From assembly GCA_958510825.1 (NCBI GenBank), contig OY294048.1, positions 38,343,026-38,407,025 on the forward strand: 64,000 bases of DNA, read 5' to 3'. Numbering within the stretch: position 1 is the first letter of the stretch; each line of letters begins with the position of its first letter. The position numbers and the translations under genes were made by a program. Origin of the DNA: Brachypterus glaber (lineage: Eukaryota > Arthropoda > Insecta > Coleoptera > Kateretidae). The notes under the pieces were generated by a model. That model had not been told where the DNA came from. It did not search any database and saw nothing but the letters and a program-made list of their open reading frames with translations. Positions 22,403-32,970 of the stretch are shown in pieces.

Positions 22403-22865
22403 GTAAAATAAGCTGTCAAACCATTTTTTTTTAATCTCGATTTTTTTTATTGAAACAAATGAAAATCGTTTTATCTGGCTGGTAGCTACATAGAAGATTT
22501 TGATTCTGGATTGTTAGCAACAAAATTGGGTTTCGTCAAATATATATTTTGCTTTTTTAAAACACGCAAAAATAAACTGAAGCACACAAGCCGCTTACCT
22601 TTTTTAAACGAGCACAGGTTTTTGATAAATATGATTAGTTCAGTTTACGATAAGTTTAATAAAATAAAAAACGACTTACGTCTTTAAAACTGGTTTGCGG
22701 TTATACCTGAAAAAAAAAAAGAATAAATATATATTTATTATTAAAAAGTCGTGGAGGTATGTTATACTACGCTTTCCATTCCATACAGGGTTATTCTTTT
22801 AAATGGACCTCGAAAATTTTTAATAGAAACTCACTTTAATGCCGCTTATTAAAGGGTGTCAAATA
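22403..22865. other. No gene seen
   Basis: At 22747-22790 the phrase 'gtcgtggaggtatgttatac' then 'ccatacagggtt' loosely resembles the 17692 repeat and its CAGGGTG insertion, in a more diverged state. Confidence 0.35.
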
Positions 22866-23092
22866 ATGAAGCTGAAGTTTGCAACGTTTTTTTGCATCGA
22901 AAATTCAAATAGTATATTAAAGCACTTACTCCATAACACGTTTTTAGCGCACTAGTTCTCTAGAAAACTCGCCGCAAGTAGCTTGTTTTCTAAACATGTC
23001 CTCGTGCGCTAAAAACGTATGTTATGAAACTAGTACTTTAATATACTGTTTGAATTTTCGTTGCAAAAAAACGTTGCAAACTTCAGCTTCAT
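22866..23092. mobile_element. FB-1 palindromic element, copy 4
   Basis: A 227-bp palindrome with consensus ends ATGAAGCTGAAGTTTGC and GCAAACTTCAGCTTCAT. An exact 8-bp TSD, GTCAAATA, lies at 22858-22865 and 23093-23100. Confidence 0.9.
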
Positions 23093-23690
23093 GTCAAATA
23101 TGCTTTATGTAGGTACTAAAAAAATATTTTATTTACTCCTTCCTACCCTGGGTTAATTTAAATAAAAAATTAACCTGCACCCCGAGTATGGGGTGGGTGA
23201 ATTAAGTTTTATTACTTTCATAATTATAAATAAGGAACGTTGTTTCCCATTTAATTTGGGGTGTAAAAAGATGTAAGTTGCTATTTCAAATTCTGAAGTT
23301 TGGACTTTTTTTTTGATATGTTAATTAGTTTTGGAGTTATTAAGGGAGAAATATTACATTCGAATGCAATAATATAATAAATTTACAAGATTTAAAAAGT
23401 ACATAAAATATTTCAATTTAACAGGAAATCAAAAAACGAAATTTGTTTTATATATCGTTGGATATACAATTATTGTATATTATTTAAATACCTTTCAAAA
23501 GGTGTTCAACACGACCCTATTCTCATTTAAAACTTTTCCCGCTTGCGCCCCTAGTCTTAAATTAAGTTATGTTAGTTATTAAAAAATTAAATGTTAAATG
23601 TTAAATTCGTGGTTAAACTGAACAATTTACTTAAAACCACCCGAAGTAAACAACACTGCCGAAATTTTATAGGTGTCACGTGCTCTTTGA
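23093..23690. other. No gene seen
   Basis: AT-rich sequence; no feature supported. Confidence 0.4.
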
Positions 23691-23693
23691 GCG

Positions 23694-23885
23694 ATATGAG
23701 CAGACGAAATAATGTAAATACTGTAGGAGAGCAAGCGCATTAATAAAAATAATGTAAATAATGTAGGTACTGTCGTAATGTCAATTAATGTCAGGTACTG
23801 TAGAGTAATGTAAGTAATGTAACGTAATGTACGGTAATGTACAGTATTGTAAGTAATGTAAGTTAATGTCAATGTAAAGTACTGT
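23694..23885. repeat. Degenerate 'gtaatgta' tandem array
   Basis: Irregular copies of 8-10 bp words of the form GTAATGTA/GTACTGTA fill this region. An 81-codon minus-strand ORF here (many Thr, Tyr, Ile) is just translation of the repeat. Confidence 0.75.
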
Positions 23886-23924
23886 CGAAGAAAACGTACA
23901 TGTATTGTAAAGGTGAAACGCCCC

Positions 23925-24076
23925 TCGGTTTTTAGCGCACGAGTATAAGTTTAGAAAACAAGCCGCTTGCTGCGAGTTTTCTTAAAACTAGTTCTCTAAA
24001 AACGTGTTATGGAATAAGTGCTTTAATATACTATTTGTATTTTCGATGCAAAAACGTTGCAAACTTTAGCTTCATA
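23925..24076. mobile_element. FB-1, right two-thirds only
   Basis: From 'tttttagcgcacgagtataa' to the right end AACTTTAGCTTCAT this matches FB-1. The left arm is gone. The long LINE begins just to the right, so the LINE insertion or a deletion may have removed the rest. Confidence 0.7.
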
Positions 24077-27000
24077 TTTGGACAAATAAAGGTAGTGTAA
24101 TCTTACTTATAAACAATAAAAAGGTTATAATAAACTCCGAATACGATTTAGAAAAATTTACCACTTAATTATGGAGCAAAATTATATTTTATTTAGCTAA
24201 ATTTAGCGTTTATAACCTAGTGTACATAAAAAAAAAATTGTGCATTTTTGTATACCAAAATAGGAAGTTTAGAGTTTTCTAGTGATATAGAGGAGAACGA
24301 AGAATTAAATACAATTATTTGCAATAATATCGAGGATTGTTTACAACAAATAAATGGTAAGCGAATCTTAAATTTTCTGCATTTTAACATACGTATAAAT
24401 AGGAATTTTGAAGAATTTTTAGTTTATTTACAGGCCTTTAAACCTGAAAATCTTGATATTATAGCATTATCCGAAACATGGAACATTGAAAACATTGATA
24501 TATATATAATATTGATAATTTTTCTTTGCACTACACGCTTTAATCACAATGACGGATTTATAATATACATAAATAATAGACTAAATGCTAATGTTATAAT
24601 TAGTCCACAAACACAAACAAACTTATTAAGGGCCAATGTAACTGTGCCTGATTTAAACATAAATATAGGTATTACGGGAACATATCGTGCATACGGGTCA
24701 GACAGACAAACTTTTATTACAGATATAAATAATTATTATCAAAATCTTAACAATGAAAAAATTGAAATTTTTCTAGGGGATATAAATTATGATTTACTTA
24801 ATTACATAGATAATGATGTAAATGATTACATATGTACCATGTCCCATCTTGGATTTATATCTTACATAAACCAACCAACAAGGGTAACGAAGTCTAAAAA
24901 TAGTATTCTAGATCATATTTTTATTAGGATTAGCGATTCGGCAATAAAAAACAAAATAGATATTACAGGTATGATCTATAATAATTCTCTAACTGATCAC
25001 AACTCTCCCTTATTAACTATTAAACAACAAAACAACTTAAATACAGATATAAATACCAAACAAGATATAAAAAACAAAATAGATTTTGAAGTTTTACAAA
25101 AATATTTACAAGATGAGACATGGGATGATGTTTTCTTATCAATCGATTCAGAAATTGGTTACGATAATTTTATGAATAAATTAAAAAAATATATAGATAG
25201 TTCTACTAAAATAATAAACATTAATAACAAAAATAAAAAACTGAAGGAATGGATAACCACTGGGCTTATAACATCAATAAGGCAACGCGATAACTTAAAA
25301 AGAGTGTTCTTAAAAAATCCATGCATTGAAAATAAAATTAGATACATACAGTATAGAAATAATTTAAAGACGCTACTTAGAACTACAAAGGACAACTTCT
25401 ACAAAAATAAAATAGAAAATTGTAAAAATAATTGTAAAAAACTTTGGCAAACAATAAATAACGCTTGTAATATTAAAAAAAAGAAACAACAATCAATAAA
25501 TATTTTAATAAATGAAGAAGGGGAAAAAATAGTAAACGTAAAGGATAAGGCTAACTTTATAAATAATTTTTTTACAAATATAGGCAAGAAAATGGCGGAA
25601 AAAATTGACAAAAAAGGCATTTCTAAGTCGCTTGATGAGAGAATAGGTGAATCATTTTTTGTGTCTCCTGTTAACGAAAATGAATTAATAATACATATCT
25701 CAAATCTAAAAAATAATTCATCACCGGGGCTAGATGGGGTGTCTGCATCAATTATTAAAAGATTTCATGAGTATTTTGCGAGACCTCTAGTTCACATAAT
25801 AAATCTCACTTTTTCCAGTGGAAAAATTCCGACACAGTGGAAGGAATCTGTCGTCACCCCAATACACAAATCCGGCGATAAAACGAAACCCACTAACTAC
25901 AGACCTATTTCGGTTATTAATCAATTTTCTAAAATTTTCGAGAAATGTCTGAAAAAACGCTTAAATAATTATCTTAGTAAAAATAAAATATTAAATTCCA
26001 AACAATATGGATTTAGAGATGGGCTAAGTACAGAACATGCTGTAATAGACTTTACAAAGTCTATAGTTGAGGGCATAAATAATAATAAAAAATGTCTTGC
26101 AATATTTCTGGACTTAGCCAAAGCTTTTGACACGGTGGATCATAAGATACTGCTAAGGAAATTAAACCTAATGGGTATAAGGGGCATTGCACTAACTCTG
26201 TTCCAGGATTACCTTACAACTAGAACCCAGCGTGTCAAAATTGAGGGAGTACTAAGTGATCCGTTAAAAATTGTCACAGGAATTCCACAAGGGACGGTTC
26301 TTGGACCAATTCTATTTTTGATATACATAAACGGGTTACTTGCTTTAATCAAAAATTTCAAAATACTCTCTTATGCTGACGATACGGTTGCGGTCTTTGT
26401 GGGTAATTCTTGGGACAGTGTATACAGGAGTGCTAAAAATGGTATAAAAACTATACTTGACTGGTTAAGTATTAACTCTCTAAGCCTCAACATATCAAAA
26501 ACAAGATTTGTTGCTTTCTCTGTCACAGATGTTGATCAACCAGCACAAAATAAGATATATCTACATAATTCAAAATGTACTAACACAACCAATTGTGACT
26601 GCCCTTTTATAGAAAAGGAATACTCCTTAAAATATCTAGGTGTCACAATTGATCAACATGTGAGATGGAGAGAGCACACAAATAATCTGGTTAAGAGGCT
26701 TAGAAGATTAATTCCTGTTTTTAACCAAATAAAAGGGTTTCTTAACATTAAAAATCGAACCACCGTGTACTATGCAATGGCTGAGTCTATTATGAAATAT
26801 TGCATTACAGTATGGGGCGGATTATGTAAAACTACATTAAAAAGCCTAGAGGTTGCGCAAAATACTCTACTTAGGATTTTATTTAAGAAAGATCGCAGAT
26901 ACCCAACCGAATTGTTGTACCGTGAGTCTGGAATATTTGACGTACGTGAACTCTACGGCTACAGTACTTTAAATTTTGTTATAAAAAATGGCACTATCAA

Positions 27001-27500
27001 TATTAAACCAAATACTTGTACAACAAGAGGAACATCCAGTCAGCAATCAATAATTCCACTTTGCAAAAAAGCCTTTACCCAAAAATTTATTTTTTATTTA
27101 GGGCCGAAACTGTTCAATATGCTGCCAATTAATTTAAAAAATATTACATACTCCAATAGATTAAAGCGTGAATTGAAGCTCTATGTTAAGCGGGATAGCA
27201 ATGCTATTAAACAATTGTTTGAGAATGATGGTGTTTAAAATATTGTTCTATTCTCCTCCATATTGCTATATTACAGATATTTTTTGTTTAAAACTAAGAT
27301 TTTTTTTGTTTATGCAGTTTATTATATGTAGGTATTTTTTTTTTTATATTATAAACATATGCTTTGTAAGCAAAATCATGTTATTTTACTTATAATATAT
27401 AAATGTTCACAAAACGGGCGCAAACCTAGTGTGAAATATTTTTAAGCTAGTTATTGTTAAATACTTATTATTGATGAATAAATAAATAAATAAATAAATA
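24077..27500 (+). mobile_element. Near-intact LINE (APE-class non-LTR retrotransposon)
   Basis: The element consists of a short 5' leader, one long ORF, a 3' UTR and an (AAAT)n tail at 27477-27500. No gag-like ORF1 with zinc knuckles is seen upstream. Either the copy is 5'-truncated or its family has a single ORF. The left boundary is set only by the neighbouring FB-1 fragment, and I could not define a TSD. Confidence 0.8.
24230..27238 (+). CDS. LINE endonuclease-reverse transcriptase ORF2 protein, uninterrupted
   Basis: This about 1,000-residue protein would nick target DNA and copy its own RNA into the nick. Residue numbers below are counted from a TTG at 24248. The APE-type endonuclease occupies about residues 40-260, with FNIR, SETW (about 77), GDINYDLL (about 177), LDHIF (about 222) and TDHNSPL (about 249). 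The reverse transcriptase spans about 480-760: SPGLDGVSASI, NYRPISV, FLDLAKAFDTVDH (about 620), GIPQGTVLGPILF and the catalytic SYADDTV (about 707). The C-terminal part, including the typical YGVTIDQ-like region 'YLGVTIDQHVRW', runs to 996. No ATG exists in frame for roughly the first 190 codons; the frame opens at 24230 after a TAA at 24227. The true start may be non-AUG, by reinitiation, or lost upstream. The Jockey/CR1/Daphne-type group is plausible; the exact clade is not resolved. Confidence 0.92.
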   Translation, partial: KKNCAFLYTKIGSLEFSSDIEENEELNTIICNNIEDCLQQINGKRILNFLHFNIRINRNFEEFLVYLQAFKPENLDIIALSETWNIENIDIYIILIIFLCTTRFNHNDGFIIYINNRLNANVIISPQTQTNLLRANVTVPDLNINIGITGTYRAYGSDRQTFITDINNYYQNLNNEKIEIFLGDINYDLLNYIDNDVNDYICTMSHLGFISYINQPTRVTKSKNSILDHIFIRISDSAIKNKIDITGMIYNNSLTDHNSPLLTIKQQNNLNTDINTKQDIKNKIDFEVLQKYLQDETWDDVFLSIDSEIGYDNFMNKLKKYIDSSTKIININNKNKKLKEWITTGLITSIRQRDNLKRVFLKNPCIENKIRYIQYRNNLKTLLRTTKDNFYKNKIENCKNNCKKLWQTINNACNIKKKKQQSINILINEEGEKIVNVKDKANFINNFFTNIGKKMAEKIDKKGISKSLDERIGESFFVSPVNENELIIHISNLKNNSSPGLDGVSASIIKRFHEYFARPLVHIINLTFSSGKIPTQWKESVVTPIHKSGDKTKPTNYRPISVINQFSKIFEKCLKKRLNNYLSKNKILNSKQYGFRDGLSTEHAVIDFTKSIVEGINNNKKCLAIFLDLAKAFDTVDHKILLRKLNLMGIRGIALTLFQDYLTTRTQRVKIEGVLSDPLKIVTGIPQGTVLGPILFLIYINGLLALIKNFKILSYADDTVAVFVGNSWDSVYRSAKNGIKTILDWLSINSLSLNISKTRFVAFSVTDVDQPAQNKIYLHNSKCTNTTNCDCPFIEKEYSLKYLGVTIDQHVRWREHTNNLVKRLRRLIPVFNQIKGFLNIKNRTTVYYAMAESIMKYCITVWGGLCKTTLKSLEVAQNTLLRILFKKDRRYPTELLYRESGIFDVRELYGYSTLNFVIKNGTINIKPNTCTTRGTSSQQSIIPLCKKAFTQKFIFYLGPKLFNMLPINLKNITYSNRLKRELKLYVKRDSNAIKQLFENDGV

Positions 27501-27819
27501 TTTAAAGCAACAGTTAAAAAAATTGTATCTCAGAAATAAAAGCCAGTAGAAAACTTTTGTTTAGGCAGAAATATCGCTATTTGGGTGTATACTGACTGAC
27601 ATAAATTTTATTCCGATAGCTTTAATAATAACGCCAAAAAACGATAGATCGGTCTTAGCTGCGACACCCTGTATATTTTCTCATAAAGCAAAAAATTTAA
27701 ATAATATTTAATTATGAACTACAAATCTACAAATCTCTCTTTAGCAAAAAAACTTTTTCCATTAAAACTGAAATAAAGTAAAAGTAAAAGCTCATTTGGA
27801 TATTATATATATAAAACAA
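27501..27819. other. No feature seen
   Basis: No recognisable coding or repeat structure. Confidence 0.4.
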
Positions 27820-27827
27820 GTTATTTT

Positions 27828-28046
27828 ATGAAGCTGAAGTTTGCAACGTTTTTTTGCATCGAAAATTCAAAGCATATTAAAGCACTTATTCCATAACACG
27901 TTTTTAGCGCACTAGTACTTTAAAAAACTCGCCGCACTTTTTCCTAAACCTGTACTCGTGCGCTAAACACGTATGTTATGAAACTAGTACTTTGATATAC
28001 TATTTGAATTTTCGTTGCAAAAAAACGTTGCAAACTTCAGCTTCAT
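27828..28046. mobile_element. FB-1 palindromic element, copy 5
   Basis: A 219-bp palindrome with consensus ends ATGAAGCTGAAG and CTTCAGCTTCAT. An exact 8-bp TSD, GTTATTTT, lies at 27820-27827 and 28047-28054. The central palindrome has lost a few bases compared with other copies. Confidence 0.9.
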
Positions 28047-28246
28047 GTTATTTTAAATCAAGCTATGGTCTGTTTCATCAAGCAAGATAGTAAATTAAAA
28101 ATCGCACAGTGAATATTTTCAAAACAGATTCGAATACTGGATGTGCGAATATACTGCGTAGTTTATAAAATAAAAAGATCCTCTGGATCTGGAGCAATTT
28201 GATGTCAAAAAAATGGGTGCTATACCGAGAGCACGGACAAATATAC

Positions 28247-28800
28247 ATTTTATTTTATTTTATTTTTATTCATATATACAGTTCTATATAATATGCATGT
28301 CATATTTTAGAACAGGTCAAGAATACAAAGGTATAATAAGTTATCAGTCAAATTACAACATAGCGTAAAACAAAATAAAGTAAAATAAATATATAGTAAA
28401 ACTTAAAATAAATAGCAAATAAATAGTAAAATTTACAACGACACCAGTGAAAGAAGCTCAAAATTTAAACTTTTTAAACTCTTCAATCGAGTAAAAGCAC
28501 TGTTGCAATAAAAAATGTTTTATAGTTTTTTTAAATATATTAAAACTATTTATATTTTTAAAATTAGCTGGAAGTCGATTGTACAAGTTTAAACCCAGGC
28601 TGGTAGGTGAACCATCGTATGTTAGTTTTAAACGTCTTTGTTGAATATGAAAAGATTGAGCATCTCTTATAAAATATCCATGCAACGAACCATTCAAAAA
28701 GAAATTTTCTCTATTTTTATAAATATGGCATAAAAGTTCAAGTAAAACAAGACAAGGTAGAGATAAAATGTTCAGTCTTATATTGTATATTATACAATGT
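28247..28800 (-). mobile_element. 5'-truncated LINE copy, minus strand
   Basis: On the minus strand it contains the C-terminal end of an ORF2, a short 3' UTR and a (TAAAA)n-type tail (28247-28275). It is only about 550 bp long, the usual 5'-truncated form. Confidence 0.7.
28458..28800 (-). pseudogene. LINE ORF2 C-terminus
   Basis: Reading from about 28800 the frame gives RLNILSLPCLVLLELLCHI, then NGSLHGYFIRDAQ, then LYNRLPANFKNI and a final FLLQQCFYSIEEF before a stop at 28458-28460. This layout (a 'LPSL' segment, a conserved 'LYNxLP' segment and a short basic end) parallels the last 120 residues of the 24230 ORF. It starts inside the protein with no start codon, because the copy is 5'-truncated. 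Confidence 0.75.
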
Positions 28801-29088
28801 ATTTAACATTAACATTGGTAGGTACACCAAATTTTGATTTTGCCTTACTTAAAAAAAAAACTACAAAACGGCGCTGAAATTAAATTGTATGGATTTGAGA
28901 CAATTCCAAATTATTTACAACAGTCTAATAAAAAAATAAAATAAAGAATGTCCATGAAACTTAAACCAATTAGGAACCAGATAATATTTATTGCGATGTT
29001 AAACAACGATTCTAAAAATAAAACGTTCTATGGGAGTTTATTTTTAAACAAATTGATTTATTATTTAACAAAATTAAATAAATAAAAA
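28801..29088. other. No feature seen
   Basis: AT-rich with A-runs; nothing supported. Confidence 0.4.
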
Positions 29089-29150
29089 AGCCGTGAAGAT
29101 ATGTAATGCTACGCATTCCATAATATACTATTCACAGTAAATGGTATATT
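29089..29150. repeat. 'agccgtgaagatatgtaa' repeat, empty site
   Basis: The sequence 'ccataatatactattcacag' reads straight through the place where the 17731-18440 element is inserted in the related copy. Confidence 0.7.
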
Positions 29151-29261
29151 GCATTTTCCCAAATATTAAAAAAAAATATTTTCAAAAAAAAAAAATAAAG
29201 GTTACAGAAAATTACAGTCTGACCCTGTCTAAAATACCGTATTAATCCATTAATTTAATTA

Positions 29262-29565
29262 CACAGGCCCACAAAAAAAAGTTGTCTGTGCTGGGGTTGA
29301 GACTCACCAGTTCTTGTGTATTTTGGGATGCTGAACACGAATCTGCCATAAGGCAACTCATGGGCTCATTTTTTTGCTACACTGAAAAAAACTGTCTAAA
29401 ATGGTGAAAATCTCATCTGCAATTTCAGTGTAGCAGTAAAGTAGTAGTAAATGAGCCCATGAAGTTGCTTTTTTTATGACAGATTCGTTTTCAGCATCCC
29501 AAAATACATAAGAATAGGTGGGTCTCAACCCCAGCACAGACAACTTATTTTTTTGTGGGCCGGTG
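29262..29565. mobile_element. Palindromic element with CACAGGCCCACAAAA ends
   Basis: A 304-bp element whose arms of about 125 bp are inverted copies, sharing 'gttgtctgtgctggggttga' and 'cagcatcccaaaatacata' type words. TTA lies on both sides (29259-29261 and 29566-29568), a 3-bp TSD. CAC-starting ends and a 3-bp TSD suggest the CACTA/CMC group; this is inference. The 61-codon minus ORF here is not a gene. Confidence 0.7.
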
Positions 29566-29568
29566 TTA

Positions 29569-29937
29569 TTAATGAAAATTAAATTTCAATAATACCTCAA
29601 TGAGTAAATACAGTCACTCTATTCTGCAGCTATGTTGCTGTTTGAGAATCCTCAGATCTGATCGACAACAACAACCAATCTGACCGAATCGATCGATCGA
29701 TATCTATGCATATATATGTACTTGTACCAGAAAGGGCATTGTTAATCGGTTACAGGTCGGTCGCACAGCCAAACACTACGAAAGCTGGGCATTGTTGGTC
29801 CAGGTCAGTCTTTAGATGGGTGGTCTCATTATTATACCCTTCACAGCACGTAGCGTACGCCAAGAATTAAGATTCAGTGGGCTAAAGTATCCAAATTCGA
29901 CTTTAAAATTAAAAAAAGGCACAAAGTACTTGAGAGA
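29569..29937. other. No gene seen
   Basis: Contains 'tcgatcgatcgatatc' at 29688 but no feature I can support. Confidence 0.4.
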
Positions 29938-29939
29938 TA

Positions 29940-30157
29940 GAGTCCGCGCGCGTTAAGAATGGTAAAATGATGTCATTAAACACAGAATGCGCAGTAAGCC
30001 AAAATCAATTGTTTACATACACGCCCCTTAGCAACGGCGCGTTTTCCTTAGCACAGTCGTTGTTAGAATAAAGCCGTTCACTTCGCGTACAATGTTGTGC
30101 GCAGTGTCGTCATTAATTTTATGAGATCACTGTACCATTCTTAACGCGCGCGGACTC
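29940..30157. mobile_element. MITE with GAGTCCGCGCGCGTTAAG ends, TA-flanked
   Basis: The ends GAGTCCGCGCGCGTTAAGAA and its exact complement flank 218 bp, with TA on both sides (29938-29939 and 30158-30159). Inner arms share 'gatgtcattaa' and 'gcgcag'. A Tc1/mariner-like TA target is likely. Confidence 0.75.
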
Positions 30158-30159
30158 TA

Positions 30160-30984
30160 GTTAAAGCATTTTTTACCAAAATATTTTGATCAAAAATAAC
30201 TCGCATGTTCTTAAACGGTTGGGGTTAATTTAATATATTATATTTTTAATTCCGAATACAGTTTAGGCGACCTCAAAGACCCCCAGACACCAATTTTCAT
30301 AAAAATATCTTAAAATTTTAAATGTTTAAACGCCATATTGGATCCGCCATTTTAAATTTGATATTCACTGTAAAAAGTAAAACTGAAAAGTCAATTATAA
30401 ATGGTTAGAAAATCAGTTATTATCCTATACAATTGTACCTTAATTTTTGTGAAAAACATGCAACATTTCATGTCCTTTCTTAAATATTAAAGTACTTTAC
30501 AAAAATTTAAGTACCTATATTTGTATAGGATCATAACTTTCTATCCATTTGTAACTGAATATTTAGTTTACTTTTTACGGTGTTTTAAATGCCAGATTCA
30601 GTTTTGATCATGATGGATCCACTATTTTAAACTTCATAATTTTAAAAAAAATTCGGTTTCAGCGACCTCAAAACCCTTGAAAACTAACACGAACATATGA
30701 CGAAAATTCGACTGGGGAAGGTTAAACAAGAGCCTTTTCGGCGTAAGTAAACATTTAATTTGCTAACCGAAATTTGATTACGAATATGTCATTCCTGTTT
30801 CCAAATTAATGCATTCATTTCATTTAAAGGGATCATTAATCTTTTTAATTATTACGCTCGTGTTTTATTACTATTATTTTAAGAATAACATAATTACATT
30901 TTGTGTTTGTTATAAACAAAGCGTTTTTAAGTATTAATCTATATGGACAGAAATAACTTTTTCTATTTTACGTCCAAAATAATT
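30160..30984. other. No gene seen
   Basis: Two short blocks recall the 17.0-17.5 kb family ('ggcgacctcaaagacccc' near 30267, 'tcagcgacctcaaaaccctt' near 30659), but no element boundaries are visible. Confidence 0.35.
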
Positions 30985-31115
30985 TTTTATTCGATTGATT
31001 CTAAAAGAGACACTTTTTGTTCATGTTTTACGGACGAAAAGTTGAACTTCGTGGCCCTAGGATCAAAAAGTTTTTTTCGCCGGCTAACTAAAACTTATTT
31101 TAGATTTTAAGCTTT
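30985..31115 (+). repeat. Repeat R1, left part, interrupted by a Penelope-like element
   Basis: It matches 6833-6960, including the palindrome 'acgaaaagttgaacttcgtg'. The match breaks off at TAAGCTTT (31108-31115) and resumes at 32205. Confidence 0.75.
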
Positions 31116-32196
31116 CACGGCCATTAAGATATAAAGAACTTTCACTTTCGGGTTTAGACCGTGTTAATGGATTTTCACTTTCCGACGTTTCGTCTCTTAC
31201 TACTAGATACATCTTCAGGGATTAATCTGAAACTAAGTTTCGAATCAACTTGTGTCACTATTTATGACGAGTTGTGGTTATTCACCCGTGACGAGGTTTT
31301 TTCCTATCAAAGACTTCCATATTGCAGGTAAGTGGTAACCAGTGTCCCGATTGATATTGTTAGGATGCTTGATGATTTCTATCGATTCCCGTATCTTCCT
31401 TGGCATTTTTCTGTTTTCTGTTAATATTTGTTTTGTTTCAGACAAATTGATTTTATGACCTGTTTCATGTACATGTTCGGCTACTGCCGATAAGGAAATT
31501 TGTTTCTTTCTTATAAAGCGCTCATGCTCTTGAAGTCTTGTAGAAATTTTTCTCTTAGTTTCACCTATGTAAACCGTACCACAGGAGCAGGGTATTTTAT
31601 ATACGCCTTCTGAACTCAGGGGTATTTTGTCTTTTGTTGAAGTCAAACATTGACCTAATTTTTGGTTGGACCGAAATATAGGCTTAATATTTGACTTCTT
31701 CAAAAGTTTACCTATTTTATCCGTGATACCGCTTACATAGGGAAGTATAACTTGTGTCTGTCTGTCATTGTCACTATTGTCCTGTTGTTTGGGTCTGGGA
31801 TTTCTGTATTTGTATATGGTCTTATTAATGTCTTTTTTGGTATAACCGTTCATGGTCAAGGCTTTGGTTAGTTTAAGGAGTTCTGTTTCTAGGGAATTCT
31901 TGTCTGAAATCATGAAAGCCCTATGAACAAGTGAATTAACTACCGAGCGTTTTTGAGAGGGATGGTGATGTGAAAATGCGTTTAGGTATCTGTCAGTGTG
32001 GGTTTTCTTCCTGTATACCGAGTGTCCTATTGAGCCATTTTCCGTTTTGTAAACCAAAACGTCCAAAAAGGGAAGTGATCCGTTGTTCTCAATTTCCATC
32101 GTAAACCGTATAGATTTATGTTGGGAATTGAGGTGATTTAGAAAACCTTGAAGGCTTTCCATGCCATGGGGCCAAATAGCATAGACATCGTCTACG
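31116..32196 (-). mobile_element. 5'-truncated Penelope-like element (PLE)
   Basis: A 1,081-bp insertion within repeat R1. The octamer TAAGCTTT at both ends (31108-31115 and 32197-32204) is the apparent TSD. On the minus strand the order is RT palm end, linker, GIY-YIG domain, stop, then a 3' UTR that includes 'cctgaagatgtatctagtag' and 'gacgaaacgtcgg', the phrase commonly seen at PLE 3' ends. Confidence 0.85.
31278..32196 (-). pseudogene. Penelope-like ORF, C-terminal part: RT end plus GIY-YIG endonuclease
   Basis: PLE proteins pair a telomerase-related reverse transcriptase with a GIY-YIG nuclease. The preserved frame begins at AYVDDVYAIW, the RT catalytic YVDD, at the truncation point. 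It continues through ENNGSLPFLDVLVYK and VYRKKTHTDRYLN. A linker follows, then a GIY-YIG-type region with VYKIPCSCGTVYIGETKR, LQEHERFIR, and AVAEHVHETGHKI about 30 residues on. It ends at 31278. The first ATG is at 32162, but coding sense extends to 32196, so the ATG is only internal. About two-thirds of the RT is missing. No internal stop is seen in 300 codons, so truncation rather than decay disables it. Confidence 0.9.
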
Positions 32197-32204
32197 TAAG
32201 CTTT

Positions 32205-32290
32205 TTAAAAGAAGATACTTTACCTTTACTGTAATATTTATAAAGAAATATGACCTTTAGGTCACTTTTGGTCTTGAACTAACTGTTCTT
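32205..32290 (+). repeat. Repeat R1, right part
   Basis: It matches 6965-7035 ('ctttacctttactgtaatat', 'ataaagaaatatgacctt'). Confidence 0.75.
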
Positions 32291-32970
32291 TTTGACCAGA
32301 TACAGTTATTATAATCATTTCATACAAAATAAAAATTTCTTCTATAACATAACCTAAAAATATATGTTAACTGATTAATCTGTATTCATTCACTAAAATA
32401 AATTAAAAACACATAATTTCAATTGTAAAATCAATTTCAATATTTATAATACTCATAAAACGGTTCAGAAGTATTACTATTTTCATAACAGACACATTTT
32501 AACAGAAATTAATCACCAAGCTATAGCTTTTTTAATTTGAAAATACAACCGCACGCAAAAGAAACGATTCAATTGTTTTTTCAGCGATGAGATTAGATAG
32601 CAATTTGTCATGGATAACTAGATAAGTAATAAGACACTAAAAAGAAATACTTTTTGCAATTTAAAATTAAGTATATTTTAATAATTTATTAATTTTAATT
32701 AATTTGAAATATGTCTACGTATACGGTTCTATAGTTTTGTTTATTGTTCGTAATTATTTATTTAAATAATATTTACGTTAAATGTAGTGTTTTAAGTATG
32801 CTAAGCTTGATAAAGTATTAATTAAAGACGAAACGTCGCTAGTGCATAAAACTTAGTGTTTTTATTTAAAGTCCTAGTCCCGATATTTGTTTATTAATTG
32901 TATAATCGAAGGACACTAATATAATTTGATATTATAATTAGTAACAATCGAATAAAAAATAATGTATAAT
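32291..32970. other. No feature seen
   Basis: AT-rich, no supportable feature. 'gacgaaacgtcgctagtgca' at 32826 resembles a PLE 3'-end phrase but has no coding sequence beside it. Confidence 0.35.

Noticed and set aside
23627..23872. 81-codon minus-strand ORF rich in Thr, Tyr and Ile
   Set aside because: It translates the degenerate GTAATGTA array.
24077..27500. Host gene for the 24230 ORF
   Set aside because: All domains are LINE endonuclease and reverse transcriptase, with an (AAAT)n tail.
32826..32846. Second Penelope-like 3' end ('gacgaaacgtcgctagtgca')
   Set aside because: The phrase is short, and no PLE coding sequence or boundary lies nearby.
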